Source of the DNA: Actinomycetota bacterium
Lineage (GTDB): Bacteria > Actinomycetota > Acidimicrobiia > Acidimicrobiales > RAAP-2
Length of the DNA: 64,000 bases
Assembly (NCBI GenBank): GCA_021324355.1
Contig: JAJPJD010000006.1
Span: forward strand, 85,424 to 149,423
Direction of reading: 5' to 3'
The position numbers were made by a program, and so were the translations under genes. Each line of letters opens with the position of its first letter. Within the stretch, counting starts at the first letter, position 1. Positions 51,289 to 59,687 of this stretch are shown here, one piece after another. The notes under the pieces are model-generated. The model searched no databases and was not told the DNA's origin. It was given only the letters and a program-made list of their open reading frames with translations.

Positions 51289-52779
51289 GTGAGCGTCGTC
51301 GTGGCGATCGACGCCGGCACGACCGGGGTCCGGTCCCTGGCGGTCGACGAGTCCGGGACGGTGCGGGCGGTCTCCTACCGTGAGCTGACCCAGCACTTCC
51401 CCCGCCCGGGATGGGTCGAGCACGACCCCGAGGAGATCTGGGACCATGCCCGGGCAACCCTGGCCGAGGTGACTGCCGGTGGCCACGGTCCGCCGGCAGC
51501 GATCGGCATCACCAACCAACGGGAGACCGTAGTGGCGTGGGACCGCTCGACCGGTCGCCCGCTCCACCGCGCCCTCGTCTGGCAGGACCGCCGCACTGCA
51601 GCGCGCTGCGCGCAGCTGGAGGAGCTCGGCCACCTCGACCAGGTGCGGACGGTCACCGGCCTGGTCCTCGACCCGTACTTCTCCGCCACCAAGATGGAGT
51701 GGCTGCTCAAGGAGGCTGAGCTCCAGGGGACGAACCGGAGGGATCTGGCCCTTGGGACGGTCGACTCTTGGCTGCTGTGGAAGCTGACCGGTGGACCCGG
51801 CGGCGTGTTCGCCACCGACGTGTCCAACGCCAGCCGAACGCTGCTGTTCGACATCCACGAGCGCGAGTGGGCTGGCGAGCTGGCCGAGCTCTTCGAGGTG
51901 CCGATCGGGGCCCTCCCTGAGGTCCGGCCTTCGTGCGGTCGCTTCGGTCTGGTGACCGCGGACGCGGGGCTCGACCAGCTGGTCGGGGTCCCGATCTCGG
52001 GCGTCGCCGGGGACCAGCAAGCGGCGCTGTTCGGCCAAGCGTGCTTCGAGCGGGGCATGGTGAAGGCCACCTACGGCACCGGGAGTTTCGTGCTCGCCAA
52101 CGTCGGGCCCGCCTGCCCGGCCCCGGTGGACGGACTGGTCACCACCATCGCTTGGGACCTCGGCAATTTGGGCCGAGGTCCCACCTACGCGCTCGAGGGC
52201 TCAACCTTCGTGTCGGGCGCGGCGATTCAGTGGCTACGCGACGGACTGGGGGTCATCGAACGGGCCGAGGAACTAGGGCCGCTGGCCGAATCGGTGCCCG
52301 ACGCCGGCGGTGTCACCTTCGTCCCGGCCTTCACCGGGCTCGGGAGCCCGTGGTGGGACCCGGCTGCCCGCGGCACGGTCCTCGGGCTCACCAGGGGGTC
52401 CGGCCGAGCTCACCTGGCCCGCGCCGTGGTCGAGTCCATCGCCTACGCGGTCCGTGCCATGGTCGACGCGATGGCGGCCGCAGGGGCGGCGCCGAGCGTC
52501 CTGCGTGCGGACGGCGGCGCGGCCGCCATGGACCTGCTGCTCCAGCTCCAGGCCGACCAGCTGGGGATCCCAGTGGCGAGACCGGTCGGGCTCGAGTCCA
52601 CTGCCCTCGGCGCGGCAATGCTGGCCGGCCTGGCCGAGGAGGTCTGGGGCTCCCTCGACGACCTGACCGCTCTGTGGCGACTGGACGCCGAGTTCACCCC
52701 CGGGCCCGACCGCACAGGTGCCGACAGCGCCTACGAGCGGTGGCTGCGTACGGTCGAGCGGGCCCGGAACTGGGCCTGA
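51289..52779 (+). CDS. glpK: Glycerol kinase
   Basis: A 496-residue FGGY carbohydrate kinase from GTG 51289. The ATP/sugar motifs are AIDAGTTGVRSLAVDESG, GITNQRETVVAWDRSTGRPL with the conserved Arg-Glu pair (glycerol contacts), VWQDRRTAARC, and the C-terminal FVPAFTGLGSPWWDPAARGT. GITNQRE and LVWQDRR favour glycerol rather than xylulose or ribulose as substrate. It forms glycerol-3-phosphate for lipid synthesis. No other glp gene lies in the window. It is divergent from nrdJ. Confidence 0.92.
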   Translation: MSVVVAIDAGTTGVRSLAVDESGTVRAVSYRELTQHFPRPGWVEHDPEEIWDHARATLAEVTAGGHGPPAAIGITNQRETVVAWDRSTGRPLHRALVWQDRRTAARCAQLEELGHLDQVRTVTGLVLDPYFSATKMEWLLKEAELQGTNRRDLALGTVDSWLLWKLTGGPGGVFATDVSNASRTLLFDIHEREWAGELAELFEVPIGALPEVRPSCGRFGLVTADAGLDQLVGVPISGVAGDQQAALFGQACFERGMVKATYGTGSFVLANVGPACPAPVDGLVTTIAWDLGNLGRGPTYALEGSTFVSGAAIQWLRDGLGVIERAEELGPLAESVPDAGGVTFVPAFTGLGSPWWDPAARGTVLGLTRGSGRAHLARAVVESIAYAVRAMVDAMAAAGAAPSVLRADGGAAAMDLLLQLQADQLGIPVARPVGLESTALGAAMLAGLAEEVWGSLDDLTALWRLDAEFTPGPDRTGADSAYERWLRTVERARNWA

Positions 52780-52802
52780 GCCGCCGTCGCAGAGACTTGG
52801 GT

Positions 52803-54017
52803 TCAGGCCGACAGCTTGGTCAAGCTCCGGCGGAGGTTCCGAACCGCCTGGCCGATTCGCTTCTCGTTCTCGATCAGGGCGAAGCGCACGTAGTCGTCGC
52901 CGCCGGGCCCGAACCCGACTCCCGGGGACACCGCCACCTCGGCCTCTTGCACCAGGAACTTGGAGAACTCGAGCGAGCCCATGTGGCGGTAGGGCTCGGG
53001 GACCGGCGCCCAGACGAACATCGTCCCCTTGGGCGGCTCGACATGCCAGCCGATCCGTTCAAGGCCGTCGCACAGGGCGTTGCGGCGCGCCTGATAGGTC
53101 TCGTTGATCTCCTTCGGGTACTCCGGTGCCTCGTTCAGGGCGACGATCGTCGCGATCTGGATCGGCTGGAACGTCCCGTAATCGAGGTAGCTCTTCAGCT
53201 TGGCCAGGGCCTGGACGATGGCCGAGTTGCCGAGCAGGAACCCCACCCGCCACCCAGCCATCGAGAAGGACTTGGTCATCGTGTACAGCTCGACCGCGAC
53301 CTCCTTGGCTCCCGGGACCTGGAGGATCGACGGCGGCCGGTACCCGTCGAAGGCGATGTCGGCGTAGGCGAAGTCGTGGACCAGAACGACCTCGTGCTCC
53401 TGGGCGAAACGGACCAGCCGCTCCATGAAATCGAAGTCGACGCAGGCCGTGGTGGGGTTATGGGGGAACGAGAGCACGATGACCCGCGGCTTGGGCCACG
53501 CCGACTCCCACGTCTCCATCAGCGACTCGAAGAACGCCGCTCCTGGATTCGGCGGTGCAGCGCCAGCACTCGCGGACGGGCTCTCCAGCCGCACTTGGCG
53601 CACGTCGGCCCCGGCGAACAGCGGCGCGTAGATGTGGATGGGGTACGAGGGCGAAGGGACCAGCGCCGTGTCGCCCGGACCGACCAGGACCCACATCAGA
53701 TGAGACAGCCCCTCCTTGGCCCCGATCGTCGTGACCACCTCGGTGTCGAAGTCGAGCTCGACCCCGAACTGCTGCAGGTAGCGGTTGGCGATGGCCTGGC
53801 GGAGCTTCGGGATCCCTCGGGACGCCGAGTAGCGGTGGTTGCGCGGGTTGCGGGCTGCCTCGGCGAGTTTTTCCACGGCGACGTCTGGCGAGGGCAGGTC
53901 CGGGTTGCCGAACCCCAAGTCGATCACGTCTCGGCCGGCGCGCCGGATAGCCAGCTTCAAGTCGTTGATCGTGGCAAAGACGTACGGGGGCAGCCCGTTG
54001 ATCCGGCGAAACTCCAT
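52803..54017 (-). CDS. Class I/II pyridoxal-phosphate aminotransferase
   Basis: A 404-residue enzyme from ATG 54017 ([20 protein letters not shown]). It shows [20 protein letters not shown], the substrate-loop [20 protein letters not shown], the catalytic Lys in [16 protein letters not shown], and the phosphate-binding Arg in the same segment. The start [10 protein letters not shown] resembles the AlaC/AlaA and LL-DAP-type group, so alanine or related amino acids are likely. It is the last of a run of ten minus-strand genes, 43 bases after the luciferase-like gene. Confidence 0.92.
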   Translation of the reverse strand: MEFRRINGLPPYVFATINDLKLAIRRAGRDVIDLGFGNPDLPSPDVAVEKLAEAARNPRNHRYSASRGIPKLRQAIANRYLQQFGVELDFDTEVVTTIGAKEGLSHLMWVLVGPGDTALVPSPSYPIHIYAPLFAGADVRQVRLESPSASAGAAPPNPGAAFFESLMETWESAWPKPRVIVLSFPHNPTTACVDFDFMERLVRFAQEHEVVLVHDFAYADIAFDGYRPPSILQVPGAKEVAVELYTMTKSFSMAGWRVGFLLGNSAIVQALAKLKSYLDYGTFQPIQIATIVALNEAPEYPKEINETYQARRNALCDGLERIGWHVEPPKGTMFVWAPVPEPYRHMGSLEFSKFLVQEAEVAVSPGVGFGPGGDDYVRFALIENEKRIGQAVRNLRRSLTKLSA

Positions 54018-54060
54018 CGCCTCGAGGGTACTCGGCCGACGGGGTCGCCTGGGGCCCTGG

Positions 54061-54774
54061 TCAGGGGGCCCGGAGCTGATCGGCAGCGGCTGCGAGCTGG
54101 CGGAGGTCCAACGGCCATCCGAACACCAGCCATGACGTCCCGGCCCGTGCAAGGGGACGAGCAAACGAGGCGATCGAGGCTGCCCCAGACCCGATTCCCT
54201 CGGGGAGCATGCCGCCCCAGGTCACCTCGGAGCGGCCGACCTGGGCGGCGAGGTCCTCCGGGCCGGCGTCCCAGAAGTTGACCGCCGCGCCGACCTCCTC
54301 GGCCACGGCAACGGTCCTCGGGGACCGCCCGCCAACCCACACCACCAGGCCCATCGCGAGGAGCTCACGGGCGCACCCCCGCAGCGCGGCTCGCCGCTGC
54401 TCAGCTGGGCCCGGCGGGACCCCGTAGGCCCGGTTCTCGGCGAAGCTCAGGTGGTCCCCGGTGCCCAGGGCGGCCACCACCCGCCCGGGCGCCAGATCGT
54501 CCAACGCCGCGAACTCGGCCACCAGCACATTGTCGGGGACGACCCCGACCCTGGCGACCAGCGTCCCCAGCCGGACCGACGCGGTGGATTGCGCCACCGC
54601 CCCCAGCAGCGGAAATGGGGCCAGCGCAGGACGATCGGGCCGACCCATCGGCCAGAGGTGGTCGTAGACGAAGACCCCATCGATCCCCAGACGCTCGGCC
54701 TCGGTCGCGACGGCCAGCGCATCGGCCGGATCGTCCCGAAAGCTCGGGAGCATGACCCCCACTCGAAGGGTCAC
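54061..54774 (-). CDS. Luciferase-like (LLM class) oxidoreductase
   Basis: A 237-residue protein from GTG 54774. The start [20 protein letters not shown] and [20 protein letters not shown] are the LLM barrel's first strands, with the conserved His-Trp region near [24 protein letters not shown] and [20 protein letters not shown] follow. It is shorter than typical family members (~300). In actinobacteria many such proteins use F420, but FMN is also possible. It overlaps the ROK gene by 4 bases, so the pair is co-translated; its substrate is unknown. Confidence 0.88.
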   Translation of the reverse strand: MTLRVGVMLPSFRDDPADALAVATEAERLGIDGVFVYDHLWPMGRPDRPALAPFPLLGAVAQSTASVRLGTLVARVGVVPDNVLVAEFAALDDLAPGRVVAALGTGDHLSFAENRAYGVPPGPAEQRRAALRGCARELLAMGLVVWVGGRSPRTVAVAEEVGAAVNFWDAGPEDLAAQVGRSEVTWGGMLPEGIGSGAASIASFARPLARAGTSWLVFGWPLDLRQLAAAADQLRAP

Positions 54775-55784
54775 CTCGGCCCTTCCACCGCCCAGCGGGC
54801 AGCCAGCGCGGCCCCGACGGCACCTGCTCGCTCCCCCAGCGTGGCTGCCGCGAGAGCAACCGGTGGCCGGGCGCCCGGTCCCTCGACCAGCTCGGCGAAG
54901 GCGCGGCGGGTCGGGCCAAGGAGCAGCTCGCCAGCCTCCGCCAGCCCGCCGCCCAGGACGATCCGCTCGGGGTCGACCACGGCGACAACGTTGGCCAGCC
55001 CAAGGGCGACCCACCACCCAAGCTCCTCGAGCACCCCGAGTGCGCCGGGGTCGCCATGGCGGGCCGCAGTGGTGATGTCCTCGCCGTGGACACTTTCGGG
55101 GTCCCCGCCAACAGCGGCGACCACACGGGGCAGCCGGCCGGCTTGGGCAGCCTCCCGCGCCAGCCGGCCCAGCCCGGCTCCCGATGCGAACCGCTCCCAA
55201 CACCCCCGTCGGCCGCACGGGCAGGGCGGCCCGGCCGGATCGACGATCATGTGCCCGACCTCGCCGGCGAACCCGTTGCTTCCCAGGTGGACCTGACCGC
55301 CAACGACCAGCCCGGCGCCGATCCCGGTCCCAAGGGTGATCATCGCCGCCTCGCCCGCCCCCTGAAGAGCGCCAAAGGTGAGCTCAGCCAGCGCGGCGCA
55401 GTTGGCGTCGTTCTCCACCACGATCGCCATGCCCCCAAGGCGTCCAGACACCAGGCCCTGGACGTCGACCCCCGAGGCCCCGGGAAGGTTGGGGGCGAAG
55501 CACAGGACCCCGTGGCGATCGACCATCCCCGGCGCCCCGATCCCGAGCGCGACCGGGGGCTCGAGCCCCGAGCAGAGTTGTCGCACCAGGTCGGCCACCG
55601 CATCGGCTACCTGGTCGCCGCGGCGCTCGGGATCGAGGAGCGACGCTCGCTCGCCGTTGGGGGTGGCCAGGCGGGCTTCTGCCAGGATCCTGCCATCGGG
55701 GTCCAGGGCCACCCCGAACACCTTGGTCCCGCCGATATCGATACCCAGGGTGGCCCGAGGTCCCGACCCCCGGTGCTCGGTCAC
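54771..55784 (-). CDS. ROK family sugar kinase (glucokinase-like)
   Basis: A 337-residue protein. ATP motif LGIDIGGTKVFGVALD at the N-terminus, then GAPGMVDRHGVLCFAPNLPG, the catalytic Asp in VVENDANCAALAE, and the zinc motif GHMIVDPAGPPCPCGRRGCW with three Cys and one His. No helix-turn-helix precedes the kinase domain, so it is an enzyme, not a repressor. Glucokinase or N-acetylmannosamine/fructose kinase are possible; PNLPGASGV and the zinc site favour glucokinase-type. It overlaps the SRPBCC gene by 4 bases and the luciferase-like gene by 4. Confidence 0.92.
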   Translation of the reverse strand: MTEHRGSGPRATLGIDIGGTKVFGVALDPDGRILAEARLATPNGERASLLDPERRGDQVADAVADLVRQLCSGLEPPVALGIGAPGMVDRHGVLCFAPNLPGASGVDVQGLVSGRLGGMAIVVENDANCAALAELTFGALQGAGEAAMITLGTGIGAGLVVGGQVHLGSNGFAGEVGHMIVDPAGPPCPCGRRGCWERFASGAGLGRLAREAAQAGRLPRVVAAVGGDPESVHGEDITTAARHGDPGALGVLEELGWWVALGLANVVAVVDPERIVLGGGLAEAGELLLGPTRRAFAELVEGPGARPPVALAAATLGERAGAVGAALAARWAVEGPR

Positions 55785-56224
55785 GACGAGGACTCGACCC
55801 GTGCCTTCAGGTCCCGCAGCGCCGCAGTCATGATCCTGCTCTGGGCACGCATCTTGATGAAGCCTGGGAGCGGAACCCGGAACTCGACCTCGAGGTGGTA
55901 GGTGACCTCGGTCTGGCCGTCGCCGGTGGGCACGAACTGGTAGCGGCCGTCGAGCCGAGTGGTGATGTCGCCCTTCACTAGCCTCCAGCCGAGCACCCGG
56001 GGAGCCTCCCGGAGGTCATACGCAAGGGTGTAGTTCGTGCTGCGTCCGAAGGCGGCGGCCCGGAACGAGACCAGCGAGGGGCGACCCTGCTCGTCGCGCT
56101 CGTGGACCGTCACCTCCTTGATCTCGGCAAACCACTCCGGGTAGCGCTCGATGTCGTCGGCGACCTCGAAGCACCGCTCTGGCGGCGCCGCCACCGTGAT
56201 GCGCTCCGTTGCCTCCTCGGCCAC
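55781..56224 (-). CDS. SRPBCC (START-like) domain protein
   Basis: A 147-residue protein. It begins with ITVAAPPERCFEVADDIERY (first strand and helices of the fold), then PEWFAEIKEVTVHERDEQGR, and a C-terminal helix FIKMRAQSRIMTAALRDLKA. These proteins bind hydrophobic ligands in a deep cavity. The close neighbour pimB' and the same local order as I remember in mycobacteria suggest a role in the envelope-lipid pathway, not established. A 4-base overlap links it to the ROK gene. Confidence 0.9.
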   Translation of the reverse strand: MAEEATERITVAAPPERCFEVADDIERYPEWFAEIKEVTVHERDEQGRPSLVSFRAAAFGRSTNYTLAYDLREAPRVLGWRLVKGDITTRLDGRYQFVPTGDGQTEVTYHLEVEFRVPLPGFIKMRAQSRIMTAALRDLKARVESSS

Positions 56225-56281
56225 GCGTCCTCCTCGCCCGCTTGGGGTCGTACCGGTGCCCGACGTGAGCCCAGCTCGCGC

Positions 56282-57424
56282 TCAGCCTCCCACCTCAGCG
56301 AGCGCCTCGGCCAGCCTAGGAGCGAGCTGGTCGTGGTCGAAGTATGCCTGTGCCCGGGCCCTGGCGGCCACGCCCATGGCACGCCGGAGGCCGGGGTCCT
56401 CCAGGAGGGGGGCGAGCGCGGCGACCACGGCTGCTGGGTCGCCAGGCCGCTCGACGACGAAGCCGGTCTCGCCGTGGACCACCGCGTCCGCTGCTCCCCC
56501 GCTCCGACCGGCCACCTGGGGAAGGCCGGCCGCCGCGGCCTCAAGAAACACGATGCCGAATCCCTCGTGTTCGAGACCGCCCCAACGGGTTCGACAGACC
56601 ATGGCGAACAGGTCGGCCGAGCCGAGAAGCGCCGCCTTGTCCTCCTCGTCGACCCGGCCGAGGAACCGGACCGGGGCGTTGTGGCGCGCCGCGAGACGCT
56701 GCAGGCGAGCACGGCCCCGGCCGGCTCCGGCAATCGCTACGACCAGGTCCGGGCGGTCGGGAGCCAGCACAGCGGCGGCCTCGATGAGGACGTCCATGCC
56801 CTTGCGGGGGACCAGCCGGCTCACGCTGGCGACGACCACCGCGCGTTCCGGCAGACCGAGTCGACGACGTGCCGCGGCCCGCTCCTGCCCCTCCAACGGT
56901 GCGAACCGCTCGCAGTCGACGCCCGGCGGAACCTCGACGATCTTGAGTTCGTCGCCCCCGAGCCGCCGAGCCTCGTTGGCCTGGTAGGGGCCGGCACAAA
57001 CGACGATCGCGGCACCCCGCAGCACGCGGGCGACTTGGCGGCGCACGACTGGGATCCGAGCCGGAATGGTGAACTCGGCTCCATGGAGGATGACCCCGTA
57101 GGGGAGGCCGATTCTGGGACCCAGGAGCCCCAGGGGCCACGCCGGGTCCATCAGCACCAGCCCGGCCCCAACGGCGGCGCCTGCCGACCTGACCCGCTGG
57201 AGCGCGAGCGGGGTCGGCAGGTACAGCGTCGAGCGAGGCACCCGGCGGATCTGCCGGCCGGCGATCGCCTCCTGACGGTCAAACGCAGCGTGGTCGGGGT
57301 GCGACCGAGCGGTGAGCACCGCTGTGCTTGCCGGGTCCAGGCGCCGCCAAAGCTCCCAAAGATAGGACTGGATCCCGCCGACCTTCGGCGGGAAGTCGTT
57401 GGTGACGAGCAGGGTCGGGCTCAC
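56282..57424 (-). CDS. pimB': GT4 mannosyltransferase of the PimB' type
   Basis: A 380-residue GT-B glycosyltransferase. The start LLVTNDFPPKVGGIQSYLWE matches PimB' (the enzyme that adds the second mannose to phosphatidylinositol monomannoside). VILHGAEFTIPARIPVVRRQ and VEVPPGVDCERFAPLEGQER follow, then VASVSRLVPRKGMDVLIEAA, and the catalytic E-x7-E in EGFGIVFLEAAAAG. It probably works at the inner face of the membrane with GDP-mannose. It implies that this organism makes phosphatidylinositol mannosides. The assignment as PimB' rather than another GT4 enzyme rests on the N-terminal motif and its neighbours. Confidence 0.82.
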   Translation of the reverse strand: MSPTLLVTNDFPPKVGGIQSYLWELWRRLDPASTAVLTARSHPDHAAFDRQEAIAGRQIRRVPRSTLYLPTPLALQRVRSAGAAVGAGLVLMDPAWPLGLLGPRIGLPYGVILHGAEFTIPARIPVVRRQVARVLRGAAIVVCAGPYQANEARRLGGDELKIVEVPPGVDCERFAPLEGQERAAARRRLGLPERAVVVASVSRLVPRKGMDVLIEAAAVLAPDRPDLVVAIAGAGRGRARLQRLAARHNAPVRFLGRVDEEDKAALLGSADLFAMVCRTRWGGLEHEGFGIVFLEAAAAGLPQVAGRSGGAADAVVHGETGFVVERPGDPAAVVAALAPLLEDPGLRRAMGVAARARAQAYFDHDQLAPRLAEALAEVGG

Positions 57425-57451
57425 CGCCCCGCCCTGCTTGACAAGTCAGCC

Positions 57452-57649
57452 CTAACCGGCCCGAGCGTCAAACCGGAGGTTCGGGACAAGGCCGGCTCGC
57501 TCGAGCATGCGCACTGCCCGTGCCTCATCGGCGTCGATGACCACCGCGTCGCCGGGATCGCGCTCAAGCAGGAACGTGACGAGGCACTCCTGGCAGGCTG
57601 CGGTGTGCTGCAGACTGCACTGGTCACAGTCGATCGTGATCGTTGCCAT
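57452..57649 (-). CDS. Small conserved Cys-motif protein
   Basis: A 65-residue protein from ATG 57649. Four cysteines lie in two pairs, CDQC and CQEC, in the first 25 residues (MATITIDCDQCSLQHTAACQ), so it should bind zinc or an iron-sulphur cluster. The rest (LERDPGDAVVIDADEARAVR) is acidic and helical. I do not recognise a named family; it lies between pimB' and yjbQ in the same orientation. Confidence 0.75.
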   Translation of the reverse strand: MATITIDCDQCSLQHTAACQECLVTFLLERDPGDAVVIDADEARAVRMLERAGLVPNLRFDARAG

Positions 57650-57724
57650 CGTGTGGTGCCTCCCTGGTCCGTGGCGCCCTCGGAGCGCTGCACCCAAGCG
57701 TGGCTGGGGGCTGTGACATCGAGT

Positions 57725-58129
57725 TCAACGATCGGCCAGGAAGGACAACCGGACCTGGCGCCGTGGGTTGTCCGGATTGGTGTCCACCAGGACCACGGAC
57801 TGCCAGGTTCCAAGCTGGACCTCCCCGTCAATTACGGGAAGGGTCACCGACGGGCTGAACAAGGCCGGGACCAGATGGTCGGCGCCGTGGCCCGGTGACC
57901 CATGGCGATGGCGGTAACGGTCGTCTCTGGGTAGCAGGCGCGCGCACAGCGCAGCCAGGTCCTCCTCGGAACCCGACCCGGTCTCCATCACCACCAACCC
58001 CGCGGTCGCATGCGGGACGAAGACATGACACAACCCGTCACCCCGGCGAGCGCAGAAGCCCCGAACCTGCTCGGTGAGGTCGGTAGCGAGGCGGCCGTCG
58101 GTGTCGAGGCGTACCAGCGCGGTGTCCAT
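57725..58129 (-). CDS. yjbQ: YjbQ/UPF0047 family protein
   Basis: A 134-residue protein. It has GLCHVFVPHATAGLVVME, HRHGSPGHGADHLVPALFSP and VIDGEVQLGTWQSVVLVDTN, the conserved blocks of the YjbQ family, with a His/Asp cluster around GHGADH. YjbQ proteins form a beta barrel trimer and have been linked to weak thiamine-phosphate synthase activity; their real function is unclear. It starts 3 bases after the thioredoxin-fold gene. Confidence 0.92.
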   Translation of the reverse strand: MDTALVRLDTDGRLATDLTEQVRGFCARRGDGLCHVFVPHATAGLVVMETGSGSEEDLAALCARLLPRDDRYRHRHGSPGHGADHLVPALFSPSVTLPVIDGEVQLGTWQSVVLVDTNPDNPRRQVRLSFLADR

Positions 58130-58132
58130 CGC

Positions 58133-58609
58133 CTAGCTCGACCGATCCAGGGTCTTGGCGACCGCCGTAGCCACCTGTTCTATCGACCAGGCGACTCCTT
58201 CGGTTCGAACCACCCCTGCTCGGTCGACCAACACGAAGAAGGGCGGCGAGTGGACACCGTAGTCCTCCCACGCCTGCTCGGACATGACCACTGGCGCGCT
58301 CCGGGCCCGATCTGACAGTGCACTGGCGTCCTCCCCGGAACCGTGCACCACCACGAGCAGCGTCACCGCGGTGGGGAGCGTCGCGTGCGCCCGAACCAGC
58401 TCGTCCCATAGCTCGAGGCAGCCATCGCAAGCCGTCGAGACGAACAGCAGGAGGGTCCACGGGTCGTCGAGCCGGTGGACGACCGACTCCCCCGACAGCG
58501 TCACGCCCGTCACTGGCCGTGCCCTTTCGGGGCGCGAACCGAGGAACATCGGCACGGCGACAAGATGCTCGGGGTTGGGCACCCGAGAAGCCGGGTCGCT
58601 CGTCGTCAT
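58133..58609 (-). CDS. Thioredoxin-fold protein with CDGC motif
   Basis: A 158-residue protein from ATG 58609. LLLFVSTACDGCLELWDELV is the redox site (Cys-Asp-Gly-Cys) at the start of a helix, and VHSPPFFVLVDRAGVVRTEG is the cis-Pro strand. The organisation is that of the AhpC/TSA-TlpA group but without signal peptide, so it should act in the cytoplasm. It overlaps the zinc-ribbon gene by 4 bases. Its partner is unknown. Confidence 0.85.
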   Translation of the reverse strand: MTTSDPASRVPNPEHLVAVPMFLGSRPERARPVTGVTLSGESVVHRLDDPWTLLLFVSTACDGCLELWDELVRAHATLPTAVTLLVVVHGSGEDASALSDRARSAPVVMSEQAWEDYGVHSPPFFVLVDRAGVVRTEGVAWSIEQVATAVAKTLDRSS

Positions 58610-58836
58610 GACGACGAGGAGCTGCTCGAGGGCTCCGGTGCCTCGATCACCTCGATCGATCGCCCGTGCCCGCACCACCGGCAGCGCACCTCGTGCACCG
58701 TCCGGTCGATCACTTCTTCGTCCTCGATCTCGAGCTCGCCGCCTAGCGTAAAGTGGTAGAACGCCCTGGTCGTGGCGGTGCTCGTCACGTCGAAGCGGGT
58801 CAGGTTCCCGCACGCGGCGCACCGGTACCTGGTCAT
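58606..58836 (-). CDS. Zinc-ribbon protein with poly-Ser tail
   Basis: A 76-residue protein. MTRYRCAACGNLTRFDVTS provides CAAC and CRWC (in VHEVRCRWCGHGRSIEVIEA) the second zinc knuckle; the domain is a four-Cys rubredoxin-type ribbon seen as a small protein in many actinobacteria. It ends in a run of seven Ser residues. Function unknown. The stop overlaps the next gene's start by 4 bases. Confidence 0.8.
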   Translation of the reverse strand: MTRYRCAACGNLTRFDVTSTATTRAFYHFTLGGELEIEDEEVIDRTVHEVRCRWCGHGRSIEVIEAPEPSSSSSSS

Positions 58837-58878
58837 GGCACCACCGTACTGGTGTCAGCGAGCCCCAGCGATTGCCGG

Positions 58879-59580
58879 TCAGATCCGCCGGAGTAGCTCC
58901 GCCTTCTTCGCCGCGAACTCCTCCTCCGAAAGGATCCCCTGGCGGCGGAGACGGTCAAGCGCCATCAGCTGGTCTGGGATCGAGGGTGACGCCGGAACGG
59001 CGGGAACCCCTCGTGGCGGCGTGGGTGAGGCAGGACTTGAGGCTTCGAGGCTCCATGGCACGCGGTCGTCGGGCCAGCGCCCTCGGTTGCCGGCCAGTCG
59101 GCGATCGAGCTCGGCGAGCTGGCGGTTGATCACGTGCTGGACGGTGCGGGGTCGGCGGACGTCATAGACGGTCAGAGAGTGCTCGTCACCCTCGACCTCG
59201 AGGATCAATCGACCCGAGCCGACAAGCCGCTGGAGTGGCCCCTGGACGCAGTGGGTGTCAACGACCCGCTGGAGACGAAGATTGATGCAGCGCCGGGCCA
59301 GCACCCCGCTCCGGAGCACGACCCGGCGGTCGGTCACTACCAGGTTGAGGGCGTACCAGCGGGCCAGACGGCCGAAGAGCCACAGCGCCGGCAGGCCAAC
59401 CAACGCGACGAGCAGCCACGCGATCGCCACTGGCGCGTTCGGCAGCTCTCGCACCACGAGCACCACCACTGCCACCGCAGCCGCAGTGACCACCAAGGGT
59501 CCCGAAAAGTAGGCCCAGTGCGGTCGGACGTCGACCAACACTTCCTCGTCCTCGTCGAGGAGGTCGGGCGAGATCGGCAC
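58879..59580 (-). CDS. PH-domain membrane protein with C-terminal SHOCT domain
   Basis: A 233-residue protein from GTG 59580; the frame extends further up but is uninformative. Residues ~15-60 hold two membrane helices (SGPLVVTAAAVAVVVLVV; IAWLLVALVGLPALWLFG). Then comes a bacterial PH-like domain (YALNLVVTDRRVVLRSGVLA; CINLRLQRVVDTHCVQG) and a C-terminal SHOCT motif (LMALDRLRRQGILSEEEFAA). YdbS/YdbT-type PH domains and SHOCT domains occur in membrane-associated proteins of unknown function. It is the first gene of the ten-gene run. Confidence 0.85.
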   Translation of the reverse strand: MPISPDLLDEDEEVLVDVRPHWAYFSGPLVVTAAAVAVVVLVVRELPNAPVAIAWLLVALVGLPALWLFGRLARWYALNLVVTDRRVVLRSGVLARRCINLRLQRVVDTHCVQGPLQRLVGSGRLILEVEGDEHSLTVYDVRRPRTVQHVINRQLAELDRRLAGNRGRWPDDRVPWSLEASSPASPTPPRGVPAVPASPSIPDQLMALDRLRRQGILSEEEFAAKKAELLRRI

Positions 59581-59687
59581 CGAGCCAAAGCGTACCGAGG
59601 GCGCAAGGGCTCGCCGTGCCTCGACCGAGCACTGCACCCATGTCGAGCGAGGAGGCGTGCCAGGAGCGACCGGTAGACGCGAGGACC

